The notes beneath the pieces were generated by a model that was given only the letters and a program-made list of their open reading frames with translations, had not been told where the DNA came from and made no database searches. Shown one piece after another: positions 24,532-28,086 of a stretch of DNA of 28,086 nt; position 1 is the first letter of the stretch, and the number at the start of each line of letters is the position of its first letter. Source of the stretch: Gymnopilus junonius (lineage: Eukaryota; Basidiomycota; Agaricomycetes; Agaricales; Galerinaceae); assembly GCA_015501075.1 (NCBI GenBank), contig JADNYJ010000418.1:1-28086 (forward strand). Reading direction: 5' to 3'. The translations under genes were made by a program, and so were the position numbers.

Positions 24532-26669
24532 ATGCTTTCATTTGTGGTGGCGATTTTAACTGTTATATATCTTATTTCGAGGTGGTTTAATTCGGCCACC
24601 TACCAGGTTCGCTTTCTTGAGTGTGTAAATTACAATGCTGATGCCCCAGGACTAGCTGAAGCACATCCCGACGGTGGGAGGATCGTCTGGCATTATCTCG
24701 TCATATTTCTGTGCACTACGATACTGCTTACATGGACACGAGATGATTCAGGAGGGGTACAATAAGGTCTGCCTTCTGCCAGTATCTTCTTAGTATATGT
24801 ATATGGGTTGTATAACCGTCACTTTCAGTACTATGGCTCAGCCTTCAAAATTCCGACTATGTCAAAGTGGTTGGTTATAGTCAGCGGACGTGAAATGGTG
24901 GATGACGTCCGAAGAGCATCTGACCAATACATGTCTTTGGACGCAACTTTGGTCGAGGTATGCAAATTGGCCACAATCCACTCTTTTCTGACTGTGAAGT
25001 AGATACTTCGAACGGATTATACGATGGGGCCTTCAGTATTCGCTGACCCTTACCATATTGGTTTCCTCCGAACACCGTTGACCAAGCATCTTGCAAATCA
25101 TTTCGCAGATGCGAAGAATGAAATCGCTCGCACTGTCCATGAACTTTTTCAAATGAAAAACAATGGTGCGCCTTATCATTCTACTTTCTCCTAAGAGTTC
25201 GTCTGATGTCAACCAGGGCGAGTAAATCTTCCGGCCCACGAAATCGCAATGAAAGTCATTGCCCGGGCTAGCCATCGCATGTTTGTTGGTCTCCCACTAT
25301 GCAAGTTCTCTCCACGTCTTTACCTACAACAATTTAAATGCATGCTGTTCACAGGCAGAAACTCCGAGTATCTACAGCTCAGTGAAAAGTTTACGATTGA
25401 CGTCTTCGTGTATTCTCAAATCCTGAACATGTTTCCGGAGGCCCTCCATCCGCAAGTATCATTTATTCTTCAAATTAAAGCTCGCATACTGAATTCATTG
25501 GCAGAATGGTCGGCTGGGCAATTACAAGTAGAGTCTCTAAAACAGTCAAGCGCGCTAAAGATCGCATTCATCCTCTGGTGGAAGCTTGCATAGAGCAGAA
25601 AAAGGACTACGATTCTGGAAAGGCAGAGAGTACCAACAACTCAGTAAGAATGCGTTCTATCTTTCGTGATCTGATTGATCCCAACTTTCTGTGCCCTCCA
25701 GAGCAACTTGATCAGCTGGCTAGTCAACGAAGCACAAGAATCCGGAAGAAGTTTTGACATCACGGACTTGACTAGACGTATTTTGGTCATAAATTTTGTC
25801 TCTATTGGCAGCACTGCGGCGGTGAATCCCATTTTCCTATAAGCATCCAGATGTCCGCCATTGGCTGACTGTTTGGTGCTATGTATTTTCCAGGTACTGT
25901 CGGACGCGTTATTCAACCTAGCTGCTCACCCGCAGTATGCTGCGCCCATACGCGAGGAAGTAGAAGCAATTGTCGAAGCAGAAGGCTGGACCCGCGCTTC
26001 TATCGCAAAAATGCGAAAATTAGACAGCTTCGTCAGGGAAACGCAGCGGACTGGAACAGGAGGCGGTACGTCCTTGTTACATAACATCCCATTCTTCAAA
26101 GACAAAATTTTGCCATTGTGCTAATAGCCACTGGAAATCGAAAGATCATGAAGGACTTCACCTTCTCAAATGGTATCTCATTGCCATCCGGCACATGCAT
26201 TTCGTTTGCAACTCGTCCCATACATCACGATGCGGTATGAAGTTCTTTTCGCTGAGCTGTGACGACAGTCCCACTGACTAGGTCTGCGTTTCCTCCGCAG
26301 AACCATTATGATAGTCCTACAGAATTCCAGGGGTTTAGATTTTTCGATACGGTCACCGAAGAGGGAGACGACCCCAAAAACCAAGTGGTTTCACTTGGAC
26401 CTGATTATCTGACATTTGGAACTGGCAGACATGCTTGGTAAGTACCGTGGCCTTCATGATCTAGGGTCGATATATGTACAGCTTTCACTTCATCCAACAG
26501 TCCTGGCCGTTTCTTTGCAGCCAACATGCTCAAACTTTCATTAGCCCATATCATACTCGACTATGATATCGAATATCCCAGCGACGGTTCCAAACCTAAG
26601 CAGATCTGGTTTCAAGCTGTGTCAGTTCCCGATACTACTGCAGAGTTGGTGTTCAAGAAGCGGGCTTAG
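24532..26669 (+). CDS. Cytochrome P450 monooxygenase, copy B (intact)
   Basis: A haem-thiolate monooxygenase, probably ER-anchored. Twelve exons sum to 1,503 nt (500 aa): 24532-24606, 24656-24766, 24829-24957, 25003-25165, 25217-25300, 25355-25451, 25505-25643, 25702-25821, 25894-26065, 26128-26234, 26301-26437, 26501-26669. Residues 1-18 form a membrane helix, followed by LKHIPTVGGSSG. The K-helix is FVRETQR (ExxR), the PERF-like region TEFQGFRFFD, and the haem loop FGTGRHACPGRFFA with Cys split by the last intron. The I-helix reads NFVSIGSTAA, keeping Thr but lacking the usual acidic residue. Introns 5 and 6 have GC donors (GCAAGT). The haem-loop pattern resembles fungal ent-kaurene-oxidase-like P450s; family and substrate are unassigned. 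Two dead paralogues lie at 8487-10673 and 10743-12843. Confidence 0.93.
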
Positions 26670-27417
26670 AAAATTGCGCATAGAAAGTGCATGGACTCTG
26701 GAACTTGGGCTTTGGACTAGCGTGTTGTTCAATAGGTTATACAGTGATTACGGATCGCAAGGATATTAGATAGAGTATGTTAGGTCCTTACTTCCACTGC
26801 AAGCATGTTGAGCTCGATGTATTTTCCTTAAATTAAAGCGGCAAAAAAGCCGTTAACACCTTGGCCGCCAAACCCTTGTTGTCCCTCAAAGTTCTCGTTG
26901 GGAATTACAGTCGATGAGTATCCCCGATCGTCAAAGAAGAGAGGAGGTAGAACATAGTCCTGGTTTGACAGGAAGACAGGCATGGAATTTGAAGAACGAC
27001 GAAGGAAAATGGAGGCGTCAATTGAACCAGTTGATGAGGGACCGTGGTGCGACATCTAAATCCCAGAGAATGTCTCCGATGCTGTAGTGGCACAGCTGGT
27101 TAGTACGCAGGCCGGCATTTTGGCGGCAAGGCTCAGCACATAGAGGCTGTGACATGTATTCTCCCTGGGAGGAGACGGAGGGTGTACACGTCGCCATGCA
27201 TCAATCAGGGGAGGGGGGATAATGTCATCGGGCGGTCAGTGAGTTGGTATATGGTCCATCCGGGTCACGGATAATTTCTTGCGATACCTGCAGAGTCTAA
27301 CAAAATAAGAACAGCCCCAAGAATATGAACTCGCTGTGAGTGCTGAATTTGATGTTATTATCAGTGATCATTGCAATTGTATACTAATGCTAAGGAAGAG
27401 GATACTCACTGATGTTA
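26670..27417. other. Spacer between P450 copy B and the right inverted repeat
   Basis: No supported gene. A 75-codon minus-strand frame (27055-26828) has fairly protein-like composition but no motif and no flanking exons that I can join. Confidence 0.45.
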
Positions 27418-28086
27418 AGTTTCATCCTTAGAATCTGCTCTGTTATTGACTGCGCGCATCCGATACAAAGCCTGATAGAGGCTTCACATGCTTGGGAGGC
27501 GACTGTTCGTATACGAAATCATATTGATTCCAGCGTATATTTTCTGCCGTTCATTAGACACGAATTTGGACTGATATGCCACAGTCGGTGCGGAAATTCC
27601 AGGAAGATGCATTGGAGCATCATAACTAAGGCCAGGGTCTAAGGAACGTTTCGAGGTGCGTAAAGGCCGGACATCCCAGACCACCCTTGGCTGCGTGAAA
27701 AAAGCGTGGAAAATTATCCTGAGACCCATCGATACGGGTAGAGACCTTGGGGATTGGATCGTCGTGAGGGTGCATAGAAGAGCTGATTCAAAATCGGACG
27801 AGGTCGGTGGCGTGGATTTGAGAGGGACGAGAGCGGCCGAACATGATCCTCAGATTAAATTCAAGGAAAAGCTTTCAAGTACCGAGCCCGAGAGGGCGAA
27901 TCAGGCGAGATCTGGCTCAATATAGCAATTCCTTATTGCTTATTGCGGATGACCTTGTGAATTCCAGAGGGAACACCAAGGAATTACCAGGAGATTGGGG
28001 CGCCCTGTGTGCTGGAGCCCAACAGAATCATTTTTTCCAGATCAAATATTGCAGATATAGGAAGGTTCAAGGCGGTGACTTGAGAA
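27418..28086 (+). repeat. Long inverted repeat, right copy (truncated by window end)
   Basis: Reverse complement of 6826-7498, continuing to the last base of the window. It starts at AGTTTCATCCTTAG, where the preceding codons (..TDVKFHP*) resemble the gene end next to the left copy (..SNVEFHP*), so weak homology extends a little inward. Differences from the left copy are mainly one-base gains or losses. The remainder of the element lies outside the window. Confidence 0.9.

Noticed and set aside
26828..27055. A 75-codon minus-strand frame, considered as a small gene or pheromone precursor
   Set aside because: It has no CAAX ending, no motif and no joinable exons.

Overview
The window looks like nuclear DNA of a mushroom-forming basidiomycete (Agaricomycetes). 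The evidence is dense short introns (about 43-70 nt), a full SIN3 co-repressor, a TPR-CHAT protein of the kind expanded in these fungi, a family of multi-intron P450 genes, and two intron-containing tRNA-Ala genes. No prokaryotic, CRISPR or viral gene was recognised.

Layout. 1-3.5 kb: tRNA-Ala(AGC), then two minus-strand genes, an HPM1/METTL18-type protein-histidine methyltransferase (apparently frameshifted) and an alpha/beta-hydrolase lipase/esterase. 3.9-6.0 kb: a GC-rich array of degenerate repeat units with splice-like borders on the minus strand and recurrent small hairpins; it resembles no protein I know. 6.8-7.5 kb: left copy of a long inverted repeat whose partner fills the last 0.67 kb of the window. 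8.5-12.8 kb: two dead P450 paralogues in opposite orientation, the second with an internal inversion of about 315 bp. 13.3 kb: second tRNA-Ala(AGC), inverted relative to the first. 13.55-16.2 kb: a broken TPR-CHAT gene. 16.7-24 kb: the healthy core, with a small basic hypothetical protein, SIN3 (about 1,280 aa, three PAH domains) and an intact aldehyde dehydrogenase. 24.5-26.7 kb: the only intact P450 (12 exons, 500 aa). 27.4 kb to the end: right copy of the inverted repeat.

The genes do not form an obvious pathway. The P450 and the aldehyde dehydrogenase are neighbours on one strand and could both act on oxidised small molecules, but this is only proximity. The strongest unusual signals are the splice-like tandem array, the internal inversion in a P450 pseudogene, recurrent GC-AG introns, and the large inverted repeat around about 20 kb. 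The inverted-repeat copies differ mostly by single-base indels, which warns that some frameshifts here may be consensus errors. Exon borders were placed by eye from frame, GT/GC-AG signals and comparison of paralogues; no similarity search was run.
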